This document shows, piece after piece, positions 11,762-21,738 of a stretch of 64,000 nt of DNA. The stretch lies in the NCBI GenBank assembly GCA_963556145.1, contig OY744465.1:6758001-6822000 (forward strand), written 5' to 3'. Origin of the DNA: Hygrocybe punicea. Its lineage: Eukaryota; Basidiomycota; Agaricomycetes; Agaricales; Hygrophoraceae. The notes under the pieces are model-generated. The model made no database searches and was not told the origin of the DNA. It saw nothing but the letters and a program-made list of their open reading frames with translations. Made by a program: the position numbers and the translations under genes. The number at the start of each line of letters is the position of its first letter. Within the stretch, counting starts at the first letter, position 1.

Positions 11762-12669
11762 TGTAGAGGGTCGACGTCCCTCTGAGTCCGTATCATCAAT
11801 ATATCACGAATCCGGACCAACCCGATGCCGCCATTCGACTTGCATTCGAACCCGACGTAACCCGACGCAACCCGACGTGACGTGACGTGACGTGACCCGA
11901 CATGACCAACATAACCCGACGTATGCCGCTTCGTCACAGCCGCTCTCAGACTAAATCCGGCAGCCTCAAACGCCTCGGAGTTCCAATTCCAGGAGATGGA
12001 TCTCTTCGGACTCAATCCCCGACTTCGGATTTACTTTATTTATGCATCCCATCGTCCTTTCGGAGATATGTAGGACTTTCTAGATCTTTTCCTTGCATAT
12101 TCGTTTTCCCCTCCATTTCCTGTCTTCGTTGCTTTGCAACCCCCCTTTCCACATCCCCATTCCAACCTTTCTTTGTAGCTTACCATCGGCCGAAGTAGAC
12201 ATGTCCAAAAGTAGCTACACACTCATGTACTATAAAAACGGTCCCCGACGACTGTACAAAATAAGATACCCTTAGTCCCCGTTTCCCTCATAGTCAGAAT
12301 CGTTTAAATCCCTTCAAATGCTCGTCCACGTAGTTCCTTAGCCTTTTTATAGTTTACTTCGTTGTCTTCCTCGTTGTTCCCGTATATTTGTTCATCGTTT
12401 CCGACCTGACCCGACCCGACCCGCCGTACCCGACATTGTCAGCATCGTCGGGTTCTTCTTTATTTCTCCGTTTTCACTCCGTTCATCACCGGATTCGTCG
12501 TTATTAGTCCAGTTTTATGCGGCAGCTTTACTTTTACTAACATTCCTTTACTTTTACTACTATTCCCGACACTGACTTATCCAGTCACTTCTACGCTGAC
12601 ACCCACAGGTTAGGATCTTTATATTATTTCTTTATATAGTTCCGAAGCCACCAAGAACCCGCATCTACA
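11762..12669 (+). repeat. right LTR
   Basis: 908-bp copy of the left LTR with only a few substitutions (for example near 11900, 12395, 12440 and 12523), so the insertion is recent. On the minus strand the SPT5-like third exon would read into this LTR if its donor site were not used. Confidence 0.93.
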
Positions 12670-14028
12670 GCGTGAGGGGAGTGAAATGGGGATTATGAAT
12701 GGGAACGAATTTACCTTGGTGGAGGAGGGCTCATGAAATGTTACTACAGAATTATTGCAAGAAACCACCCAGCCTGTTTTTCCGATCTCCCGTCCTGACC
12801 TGACTTTGACGAAGTCGCCAGGCCGAAAGTGCCTCGTGATATGGACAGCGGGAACATCAATGACATTTTCTGAAGCACCCATTCCGCTGGGAAGGACCTG
12901 GATAATGGCAGGGCTGACGGCATGCACCTCGCCAATCACCCCCACCCATCGACCCCAAGTGACTTCTACTCGATCTCCGGGACGTAGAGAAGAATTGGAA
13001 ATTTGATTAAACGCACCGGAGAGGTCGTTCGATTGAACACCCCCACTTGCCTGAAATTCGAGCAACTCGGCCACCGTCGGAATGGCCAGTTCCTGAACGA
13101 AGTCCTCTAAAATAACTTGTTTCTCGAGGAGGCCATTCTTGTATATTTCTTTTTGAAACTTCCAACACTGGTCGCACTTCTCCACCGAATCTGGCCCATA
13201 TGCGTTGGCAATGCCATCTTGATCAAATAGACGCTTGGGAGGCCGGTTTTTCCAGGCCGCACCCTTCCGCTTTTTGCGTTCTAATCGCAGGCGAGGGATG
13301 AGAGCTACCTTGGCAGATATATGACTCTTAACCGCAAGAACGTAGGCTAGATCCCCACGGTATAGGCCCGACGCAATCTGGACCCAGCTCCCTACCTGGG
13401 GATTGAAAAAGGACATGGAGAGAGTGAGTAACGATACTGCCTCCTCGATGGGAATGCGGACAATGTCTCGTATAAAGATATTAGTCTGAGCACGGCAGGC
13501 TTCACAAATGTCGCGTTTGGATTTTGCCTCCACATAAATTTTGCCAGGAAGAGAAGGCCGGGTGAAAGCAGAAAGTATTTTCGGCTGCTGAGAGGAAACT
13601 GTGGAGTTAAACAGCAAACGATAGATGATGTTTTGTTCATCCATGCGCTGTCGAGACAACATCAGTACTACGGGAAAACTGGAGAAACCGTACTTACGTG
13701 GACTGGTACCATCCAGAGCGGGGCATCGTATATAGTTGGGAGCAGGGTAACCTGGGGCACATCCTCTTCCGGGATATAACGTTGGGCATGTGGTCCATAC
13801 TTTTCAGTGAACTCTTGGGCGATCCGAGCTGGGTCAGCATCTGGAAGTTCAAGTGGTTGACGATAGAAAAGATATTCTTCGCCCGAGCGGGCATGTAAAT
13901 CCTCGTTTGCAACTGGAACCAAGTTCAAGTTAGCTTGTTGCAATGCTTGCGAGTGATCACCTACAAAGCTCGCTTTCGCTCGCTTCATCGTCCGAGTCAC
14001 TGTCCGAGTCATTGTCCAAGTTGGCCAT
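12670..14028 (-). pseudogene. SPT5-like gene, 5' half (acidic N-terminus, NGN and KOW domains)
   Basis: First half of a split gene for an SPT5-like protein; SPT5 (with SPT4) binds RNA polymerase II and promotes elongation in the nucleus. Exons: 14028-13965, 13912-13698, 13647-12715, with matching phases. Exon 1 is acidic (Asp/Ser/Glu-rich), as in SPT5. Exon 2 carries a conserved pre-NGN block (LWMVPVH). Exon 3 has NGN-like PGKIYVEAKSKRDI and PIEEAVSLL, then the first KOW block (VGSWVQIASGLYRGDLAYV ... PPKRLFD), and two more KOW blocks (RPGDRVEVTWGRWVGVIG and FRPGDFVKVRSGREIGKTGW). Its donor (12714) is intact; the rest of the intron continues at 7094 beyond the LTR element. Joined, the gene gives 691 codons with one TGA. 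It is shorter than canonical SPT5 (about 1000 aa), so probably a paralog rather than the essential gene. Confidence 0.85.
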
Positions 14029-14039
14029 TGCTTCAATGT

Positions 14040-14640
14040 CTATATAATGCAAGGTATGGTTCTGTCCAGTGCACCCAATCAATTCTGAACTCTACACTGA
14101 AGTAAGCCCCAAGTGTGACTTACATCGACTCTAGCCTTTTTTCTCATTTTACACCAGAGTATTGTGATTGAATTCGAACATCGACTAAAACTATTTTATT
14201 GCATGATAACTTAGGGCCGGTTCATTGTTCGCAAATGTTCATCCCTAATTGAATACGACTACTACTACTAGTACAGAGCCTCGGTGTATGCAAGCAACGA
14301 CTGGGTAGGGTTTGCCTGCACACAGTGGCACTGGGCAGAAAATGCAGAAGACAAGGGAAAGCGTGACTATTCAAGCAAGAATTCGTACTTATGCCGCGAT
14401 TGTTTAGGGCCGGTTCCGAAAAGGCTTGAACCGGCCCTAAACAATTTCCGAATAAAAGTTGAAAGCGTCAAGTTGAAGAACGCTTTCACTCTTTCTATAC
14501 CGATACTGTAGTGTAATATACAGTGCTAGTAGTACTAATAGTACCATAGTTGAACAGCAATGACTAAGGCTAAAAGTACTAAAGGCAAAAGAGGAGTAGG
14601 TCTTTCAAAGTTATAATTTTGTGCCTCTGTTGGTTACTCA
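14040..14640. other. intergenic with a hairpin
   Basis: No gene. Contains the hairpin at 14401-14443 and a related half-site at about 14211-14224 (TTAGGGCCGGTTC), so it may hold the ends of a small inverted-repeat element. Confidence 0.4.
14401..14443. repeat. perfect 15-bp inverted repeat
   Basis: TGTTTAGGGCCGGTT (14401-14415) and its exact complement (14429-14443) around a 13-nt loop. The core TTTAGGG(C/T) is similar to the end region of the Plavaka-type elements (TTTAGGGCTGGC near 19761), so these may be abutting transposon ends. Confidence 0.7.
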
Positions 14641-14699
14641 CACATGATAGGCTCTGGCTGGGGGATCTGAGAGATGGATCCATAACACCAGAAGTGGGG

Positions 14700-16296
14700 C
14701 AGTGCCACTACCAGCCCGAAAAAACAACATCGTACCACCAGTCCGTGGTCAGCGTACCCCTCGATTCTCAAATGACCAAGTCAAACGAATTAAGTTAGCA
14801 AAATTGGTTGAACTGGAGGCCAAATTTTTGAGAAGCGTGCAAGATGGTTTGGTGATTTTTTGGAGAAGCCCGGCAGTGAGTGTTTCCAGCTAATTGAGTT
14901 TTTACTTTCTTTGACAGAAAAAATGATTAGATACAGTTGTATGTAAGGGAATTAGGTTAGCGGACTTGCGAGAACGAGCGATCACGCAAGAATGCATTCA
15001 AAAAGCCCAACAGCGCTTTGAAGAAATGCAAGCGTCTAATTTTCCTTCTTGTGGCACTTCCCGGAGATGGGTAGAGGACGTTGAGGATGAGCCTGAATGG
15101 CTGGTAATATACGCAGGAGAGCATGAACTTGAAGATACAGAGGATGGAGGTACAAAGGGTGAAGGTACAAAGGGTGGAGGTACAAAGGGTAAAGGTACAA
15201 AGGGTGGAGGTACAAAGGATGGAGGTACAGGAGGTGCAGGTACCGGAGGTGGACATCAGGTCAAGGTTAAGGTCAAGGATGGGTTCAATGTAATTTTGTC
15301 ATTCCTGATGGTGATACTTGTGATAATGAAGATTTGCAGGAAAAAGAGGTCCAATTCATGCTTGAAGCAGCACAAGATTTATTTGCAGAGAATCCACCAG
15401 TTTGTCCGGAGGTGGGGGACGACAAGCGACATCAAGAGTCAGCACATTATCCATTCCTGGATTACGATATACTCTCAGATGAGGAAGATATGGGAAATAA
15501 AGAAGTAATAATCGTAATCTTTAAATGTCTCTGGCTGAATCATTTCTGCACAGTTAATGCATGAGAACACCAAGGATCCGTTCTCTGCTGATGCTCATGA
15601 ACCCATAGGGCTAAGGCACGATGTACAGTCATGGCACCAACAAGCACATGAAGTAAGTACTATGGTTTTGTCAGATTTGATACTTTCTCAAAGTAACTCA
15701 GGCCGAGGGGCTCGTTCCCTCTGCTGATCTCCTTGGCACACATAGTGCCCAAAGATTAAAGTCTTCCCGTCATTACTTACAAGCCACAGAAAAGCACACG
15801 TCATATCTCAACAAGATATTGGAACGACTGTGTCCGAAAGAATGGAACCACCTGCAATGAGCTCACAAGGCTGGCCGCTGGTATTAAGATATCGAACAAT
15901 CTTGCTTCCTGGGTACAGCTACAGTCTGGAAGCTTCAGGTTGATGTTCACATCGATCAGAATGATTTTGAGTTGTGTGTTCTGACCTGTGGAGGTAATTT
16001 TGTTGGGGGTGGTTTGTATTTACCGGACCTGAATTTGTGCCTAACGCAAGTGCCTCAACCTTTTGAATATCTTTTGGGTTGACAGACAACACCTTAGGTA
16101 CAACCCTGGCGATATTGTTATTATCAGATCACAGTACTTATTCCACGCAATTGGGAAGTGGGACCCAGGTCCCATGTTGCCCGAACACACCTGTACACCA
16201 GGTTGTGTTGCTTGGGTTTATTTCACACATCGTGACGTAGTTTTGGAGTTGGAAGGAAAGCCCAAGGACTGGGTAATTCTGGGACAAAAAAAATAA
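14700..16296 (+). pseudogene. 2-oxoglutarate/Fe(II) oxygenase-like gene remnant
   Basis: The last part (15890-16296) reads as a double-stranded beta-helix oxygenase: VDVHIDQNDFELCVL supplies an H-x-D iron-binding motif, then GGNFVGGGLYLPDL, then YNPGDIVIIRSQYLFHAIG, giving the distal His, and a final strand (VAWVYFTHRDV). This order fits the fungal TET/JBP-like or related transposon-associated oxygenases, which oxidise bases or proteins; subfamily is not certain. Joining the halves needs an intron 16046-16085 with a GC donor. Upstream, 14966-15500 contains a Gly/Thr/Lys repeat and acidic stretches in shifting frames. I could not build one intact frame, so it is called a remnant. Confidence 0.55.
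15145..15245 (+). repeat. minisatellite, 15-bp unit
   Basis: Repeats of GGTGGAGGTACAAAG, in frame with the surrounding open frame (Gly-Gly-Thr-Lys-Gly type peptide). Confidence 0.75.
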
Positions 16297-17470
16297 GACT
16301 GGCGTTGGCTAGTTTATTATCATTCCCACTTGGGATCCCACAGTTCATGTTATCGATATTACTTAGTTGTAAACGGAGATCACTTGTTCAACTTGATATA
16401 TTCATGCAAATAGCACAAGAGCAGCAACATTACACAACCTAATACGGCCTTGTGATACCACCTCGGCCCCGTGCACCTTCCCCTCACTGACCAGCTTGAC
16501 CTGTCGTATAACGACAAATTTGACTGCTCCGGCCTCCGTGAGAAGCCAATACAGCTGGGATGTCCAAGTCATTGTGTAATGATTGTCACAGGTTTTTTCC
16601 CATGACCCGTACCCGTACCCGTCAAAACCCGTGCCTGCCGAGTACGGGGCCGCAGGTCACTCACTACATAGAAAATTTATGATAAGTATTATTAAAATCA
16701 AATTGAGAGATGGTCAGGCGTAGGACGTAGGAACACCTGCTTACCCTACTAACTGTTGCCACCCCATGTCCGTCGGCACCAATACGTCGTCGTCATCCGT
16801 GTCACCCTCCTGGGTACCTCGCGGTTGCCGCACTGACGTCAATTGACGTGACAGAGCGTGTCCGCGAGGTGCATTTGGAGAGCCGTTGGCCGTGGTGATC
16901 CATGTGGGATGTCGGCACAGATGGTGCTGACATGTGGATGTCACCTAACGGGAGTGGGCGTGGTCATTGATGACATGCCGCTGTGGGAGGGATGGTTAGT
17001 CTTCGCGTTCGCGTTTGTGTTTGCTTTGTGGATGTGGGTATGGGTGTGGTGTGGGCGTTATACGTTGTGCGTTGTCGCGGTCGGTGATAGGTGTTGTAAG
17101 ATAGAACAAATAAAAACTTATCTATCAATGGCAGCGGGGGTGGGTGCACCACTCCCTGCTGCATTTCTCTTCGTCTTCTGCCGTTGTCTGCGGTTGTTGC
17201 TGTTGTGTTGAAGGCAAGGTTGCATCACGCGGATGTGAGCCAACATTTGAGTGATGAAATAACCGAACAAAAATGGGTAATATATATAACGTGCAGGACT
17301 CACCTTTTTTACGAGAAACTGACCGAAACCTGCACAGGTCACAAGATCCGTGTCAGTCATCATGTGCATGATAGCGAGTGAGCTCTGTCTAGGAGCTGTC
17401 GAGGACGTCACCGTAAATGCAGAGTCATGTTGACGCCTGCCCACCTTTACTATTGTTGCATGCATTTCAA
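16297..17470. other. no gene seen; repeat-derived
   Basis: Holds short CCCGTA repeats near 16605 and one copy of the covarying palindrome (16816-16870). The stretch around 17100-17165 (GGTGGGTGCACCACTCCCTGCTGC) resembles 38120-38145, so this is another dispersed repeat family. Confidence 0.4.
16816..16870. repeat. covarying palindrome, copy A
   Basis: Outer arms ACCTCGCGG/CCGCGAGGT and a perfect 14-bp centre ACGTCAATTGACGT. Related copies lie 45 kb away at 61.9-64.0 kb. Confidence 0.8.
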
Positions 17471-18051
17471 TATCCGACTCGTGAGGGCATCCTCACCCGA
17501 AAGTTGAGGCAGCGCTAGCTATTGAATACGAGAGCTGAGAGTAACCAGTCGTATTTGGCCTTCACAACGAGTGTTTCCTTCCCGGGGTCATTGACCCTCC
17601 AGAAACTGGCCCAGCAGTACAGGGCCCTCTAAACCATTCCGCCAAGGCGTTGCCTATGGTCGGTGGCTGCAAAGGAAATACAGGAGATGGAAAGCGGCAT
17701 GAGCGGGTTTTAGAACAGAATGCCGATGACAGGCTCGGCAGTGGCTTCTTTAGATGAGAGCCGGGTTCGGTGGGAGGAATCGATAGATGATATCCGACTC
17801 GTGAGGGCATCCTCGCCCGAAAGTTGAGGCAGCGCTAGCTATTGAATACGAGAGCTGAGAGTAACCAGTCGTATTTGCACTTCACAACGAGTGTTTCCTT
17901 CCCAGGGTCCTTGACCCTCCAGAAACTGGCCCGGCAGAACGGGGCCCTCTAAACCATTCCGCCAAGGCGTTGCCTATGGTCGGTGGCTGCAAAGGAAATA
18001 CAGGGGATGGAAAGCGGCGTGACCGGGTTCTAGAACGGAATGCCGATGACA
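17471..18051. repeat. tandem duplication, period 320 bp
   Basis: TATCCGACTCGTGAGGGC starts at 17471 and again at 17791, and the following 260 bp are close to identical. An inverted copy of part of the unit lies at about 35271-35410, beside the right-hand Plavaka element. No coding function is apparent. Confidence 0.85.
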
Positions 18052-18254
18052 TGCTTCGCGTGAAGTGCCTGAAAAATAGAGAATGAACCGTTCCCAAAGC
18101 AAGTGTATTTACGGATTATGTTCTGACGATAACCCGGTCAATAACAAAAAAGGGGTGGTTGGACAGACCATGCCTCACGTCGTCGTAACCTTTGCAGCAA
18201 AGTCAATTGAACGTCATCTTGTTGCTTTCACAGATCTGGGCTCACTAAAAGGGT

Positions 18255-19800
18255 CTGGAGAGGGATCACCGGTGTCATTCACAAGTCACTCATAAGAAAA
18301 AATGAATTCGACGTACTCTATATTTCTTCACCAGCGACAAGGAATCCAAAGAAAATGAATGCATGCGGAAGCGCAATTCAGGCAAACTATTGTTGCACAT
18401 GGGATGATATCTCACTTACTAGGATCATGGTGGCAACAACAGCGTGCCATTTCATCGTTGGCCATATTTGGAATGGCGGCAGAAGCCCAAGCCCAAGGTT
18501 CACGTAGCGTCATCTCGCAGAAAGCAGTGTTTACTCTTACCAAGGTAAGACCCACATATGAAAAGAGTACCTAGATTAGATTGTATGTGTATAGTGATTA
18601 GTGAACGCACAAGCGGTTGCATGTTGCAATTATGCCAGTCACGAGACATTCCAACGAGAGGCCTGTAGCAATACAGTAGAGAGGCAAATGAGATGTGAAG
18701 AGAGAGAATACAAAGGGGCAGCCACCCCGGAGCGCCTCGTCCTGCACCAAAAAGTCGTAGGACGAACTGCCAGTAAGTACATGTTGTTGGCTTGATTGCT
18801 TCGAACGTCGTTGAACTGAAAGTTCCGGGCAGAGATGGTGGTTGCGGTGGGGGATGTGATATCGATTTCTCGATGACATGAATGTTTTAAAGGCGGTTGC
18901 AAGCGACCGAGTTGTCATTATGCTATGACTGTATTCACTTATTTCATGCTTTGCATCTGCTCCTCATTGCTAGGTAGGTAGCAAAAATTTTGAGTACATT
19001 CACCAGAAATCCAATAGAGCGAACCACAATCCATATCCTACCCATACATGTCATCCATGGCCAGAACCATCTCATCATCACCGAATTCTTCACGCTCCCC
19101 GCCAGCGTGCCCATCACTCAAATCATCGGCATCTTCCCAATCATCCCGACTTCGTTCCCATTGTTCGGTATCAGATCCTTCTTCATTGAATGCCTGGTTG
19201 TCGTCTGCAGCTGAATCTACATTTTCAAGGACAACTGGCGTCACTTCCAATTCCATATCACATCCAATGGACTGACTGGAGGGCGCGACCCTGCTTGCAG
19301 CTTGTGGTTTTCATGGTCCGGAATAACACCAATCTACGAACAATATGTAATGAGCACTGATTTTTCATCATCCTCAAAATAACGAACCTCCATTTCAACC
19401 ACTGGATCTGCTGTCTGCGGTGCCAAACCCGCCGGAGGCACCTCATCGGCCTCCGAAGACGATGAGAGAAGTCGTCGCAGGCTTTTAGGACCTAACCAGA
19501 CATTCGAGTCGTAAGTGACTGAAACAAGCTTCAAGGCTTACTATAGTCCGAGTCCGAGTCATTGCTCACAGATGGGTCATTTCTTAAGGATTAAAACAAC
19601 TAATTCTATGGTGTACATGATTAATAAAGGAGGCAAATATTACGATGTGAGTAAGCAAGAGGTGTTTAAAGCTAATTCAAGTTGTTGTGCATGACGTTCA
19701 AATGGGTGGCGCAAAAAATACGAGTTGAACCTTCAGCTCAGGTTTTTATTGCCAGGCTTGTTTAGGGCTGGCAGTTATGAGGCTGAGTCATCGGACATCG
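18255..19800 (-). mobile_element. internally deleted Plavaka-type transposon
   Basis: Inverted copy of both ends of the full element at 29815-35265. On the minus strand it runs from the 5' end region (about 19800), through the N-terminal coding block ending in DDEKSVLITYCS (19334), then jumps directly to the C-terminal acidic block (DDWEDADDLSDGHA, 19256-19038) and the 3' region. The junction falls at AAGCTG (19298-19303), a 6-bp sequence present at both deletion edges in the full element (30470-30475 and 34248-34253), so about 3.8 kb was lost by microhomology. It could be mobilised only in trans. Confidence 0.82.
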
Positions 19801-20127
19801 ACACAAAGTCATGTGATGTAACTATGTATAGTTTAAACTCAGACTGTTCAGATGCCTGCCCTTAACAGCAATCGCTTTATAACAAAGTTGAACGTTGAAG
19901 TGGAGTTCTTTCCGGCAAAACGTTTCTCCACTGCTCTCCTGTGACTGTGACTGTGACAACGAGCATATTCCGGCTTGTGGTGAGCAGGTGTGGTTCATCT
20001 AACTCATTGTTGAATTCTGTGCCAGTGGGCTATTGGTATTAATATTAGAATGGCAAATGCGGGGTCTGTGAAGTGTCCGGATTCTGTTACCCGTAGTCAT
20101 TTCTCATCCGTATCTGATTCGCTTAGG

Positions 20128-20204
20128 GGAGGATGGGGGCGTCCAGATAGCTCAGCTTTAAAGAGCTTTTGGAGATCGTGACATCGAGCCCGCTGCCGTT
20201 GGCG
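20128..20204 (+). mobile_element. Plavaka-type remnant, left piece
   Basis: Matches the transposase coding sequence at about 30895-30975 (GGAGATCGTG.C.TCGAGCCCG). The match resumes at 21559, after the inserted helicase-bearing element, so an old Plavaka fragment was the target. Confidence 0.7.
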
Positions 20205-21558
20205 ACTAGTCTCGCAAGCCATGACTATGAGGTTGGACCGAGATGTCGGGGCGGAGTGTCAAAATTTCTTCCAGTGCTCCTCCCTCGATAGTCTGGTGTA
20301 CTTCACTACAGTGGGTGTAGATAAGGATTATGTAACAAGATAACTTGCAAAATAGCAGGGCAAGCTTGCCTGAATTTGTCGACGATGACATTGCGCGTCA
20401 CTTCCGAGTTGTATTTTTGGGTAAGAAAGGTGGCAGAACATTCTATCTGAAGGATGGAATGTGTTCCACCCTCCAAATCCATGAAGGGAGGGCAGAAGGA
20501 ATAAAAAGGGCGTTTGGGGATGGGGTATGACAGCGGAAAAATTCCTCATGAATGGCAGATAGACGTTACCGAAGCAATTTTACTTGGACTTAGCTGTATC
20601 GTGATTGCAGGGACGGGCGCCGGCAAAACGATGCAATTCATCATGCACCTGCTTTTGGAGGAGACCAAAACCAAAAGATCTTGATTATTTCCCCTTTAAA
20701 TGAGCTGGAGGTGGAACAAGTAAGTTTCCGAATCCTCCCCGGTGTGTTAGCATGTAACAATTGTACCCAGGCCCAACGTTCCAGGAAATGGGCCTTACCG
20801 CAATGCCGACATTGATAACACTCAGCTTCACAAAGTGCATCCCGATCAGGTGTTTTTTTCCTAGTACTGACATTCAACCTTCAGGACATCCAGAACAACC
20901 AATTTCAAGTCCTTATATCGTCTCCGGAGATGTGTCTCGAACATCCAAAATTCTCTTCACAGTTCCGATCACCCGACTTCACGAAAAAATTTGTCAGTAC
21001 TGTCTTCGATGTATCCCCTACTGGGGTGACAAGTTCCGCAAGAAATTCTCTGAGCTCTGCAAGCTACGATCACTTTTCCCTGTCTCAGTCCCTTTCCTAG
21101 CTGTGTCTGCAACGTTACCACCTCACATTTTTTCTGACGTGCAGCAATCTCTCTGTTTCAACATGAAGAGGACGTACGTGGTCAATTTTGGTAACAATCG
21201 GTCCAGGAACTCTTGGCAAGATTGCGTCTGCGGATCCGAGACAGACTCGCGTCGGGGACGTGTTTGTGAGGGATCAGTCCATTATCGATACAGGGGCAGT
21301 CTGAGGGCTCCAAGAGGGCTTCAACCCACAAAGGGTGTCCCGAAGCGAGGGGGAGCGGGAATGACTTTGGAAAGATAAGGCCAGTTATCTACGCGATATT
21401 AATACATAATTCCTTATCTACACCCACTGTATCGAAGTACATATCGAGAAAGCTCTTTTATCGACTAGCAAAGCTATTGGCTGTCACAGTCATGTCAGGA
21501 CTTCTGAGCCACACCATGACAAAAATATTTGACAATCCGATCAGGGGACGAGACTAGT
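20205..21558. mobile_element. terminal-inverted-repeat element carrying a helicase fragment
   Basis: The ends are inverted: ACTAGTCTCG at 20205-20214 and CGAGACTAGT at 21549-21558. Further in, ACAGTGGGTGTAGATAAGGA near 20308 has an inverted partner at about 21407-21428, so the inverted repeats extend about 130-150 bp but have diverged. The flanking sequence on both sides belongs to one Plavaka remnant, which is evidence of insertion. No transposase is present. Confidence 0.6.
20345..21220 (+). pseudogene. RecQ-like DExH helicase fragment
   Basis: Contains motif I (IAGTGAGKT) preceded by a Q-like WQIDVTEAILLGL block, motif Ia (LIISPLNELEVEQ), a block ending LISSPEMCLEH, a disrupted motif II region (VFD followed by CIPYWGDKFRK, with the DEAH residues lost), and motif III (LAVSATLPP). 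This order fits RecQ-type SF2 helicases, which unwind duplex DNA and are multicopy in agaric genomes. Frame changes between blocks and the missing DEAH core show it is dead, and the second helicase lobe is absent. Confidence 0.78.
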
Positions 21559-21650
21559 TGCACCAAATGGAGGGAGATTAGCAATATCTGGCAAGTGGTG
21601 ATGACAAAGAATGGTTTGTTCGGATGGAAGTAATAAACTTACTATCAATA
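21559..21650 (+). mobile_element. Plavaka-type remnant, right piece
   Basis: ACCAAATGGAG.GAGAT and GCAAGTGGTGA match about 30985-31060 of the full transposase gene, continuing the piece that stops at 20204. Confidence 0.7.
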
Positions 21651-21738
21651 TTCATAGGTTTGCTGACCAATCTCCAACAATTTAACTTCCGGTCACCCAT
21701 CGATCACCCGTCGATCGCCCAGCGATCATCCGCAAGTC

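Larger units (their letters stand above)
7099..12669 (+). mobile_element. non-autonomous LTR retrotransposon (LARD-like), 5571 bp
   Basis: Two 908-bp direct repeats, nearly identical, begin TGTAG and end CTACA (7099-8006 and 11762-12669), as LTRs do. The whole element is flanked by the 4-bp duplication GCGT (7095-7098 and 12670-12673). A tRNA-primed site follows the left LTR with a 2-nt offset. The 3755-bp internal region has no gag, protease, reverse transcriptase or integrase frame: it is C-rich and G-poor with tandem repeats, so several frames are open by composition only. It is best described as a large retrotransposon derivative mobilised in trans. LTR near-identity implies a young insertion. 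Orientation follows the primer-binding site and TATA box. It lies inside an intron of the SPT5-like gene, in antisense orientation to that gene. Confidence 0.9.
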
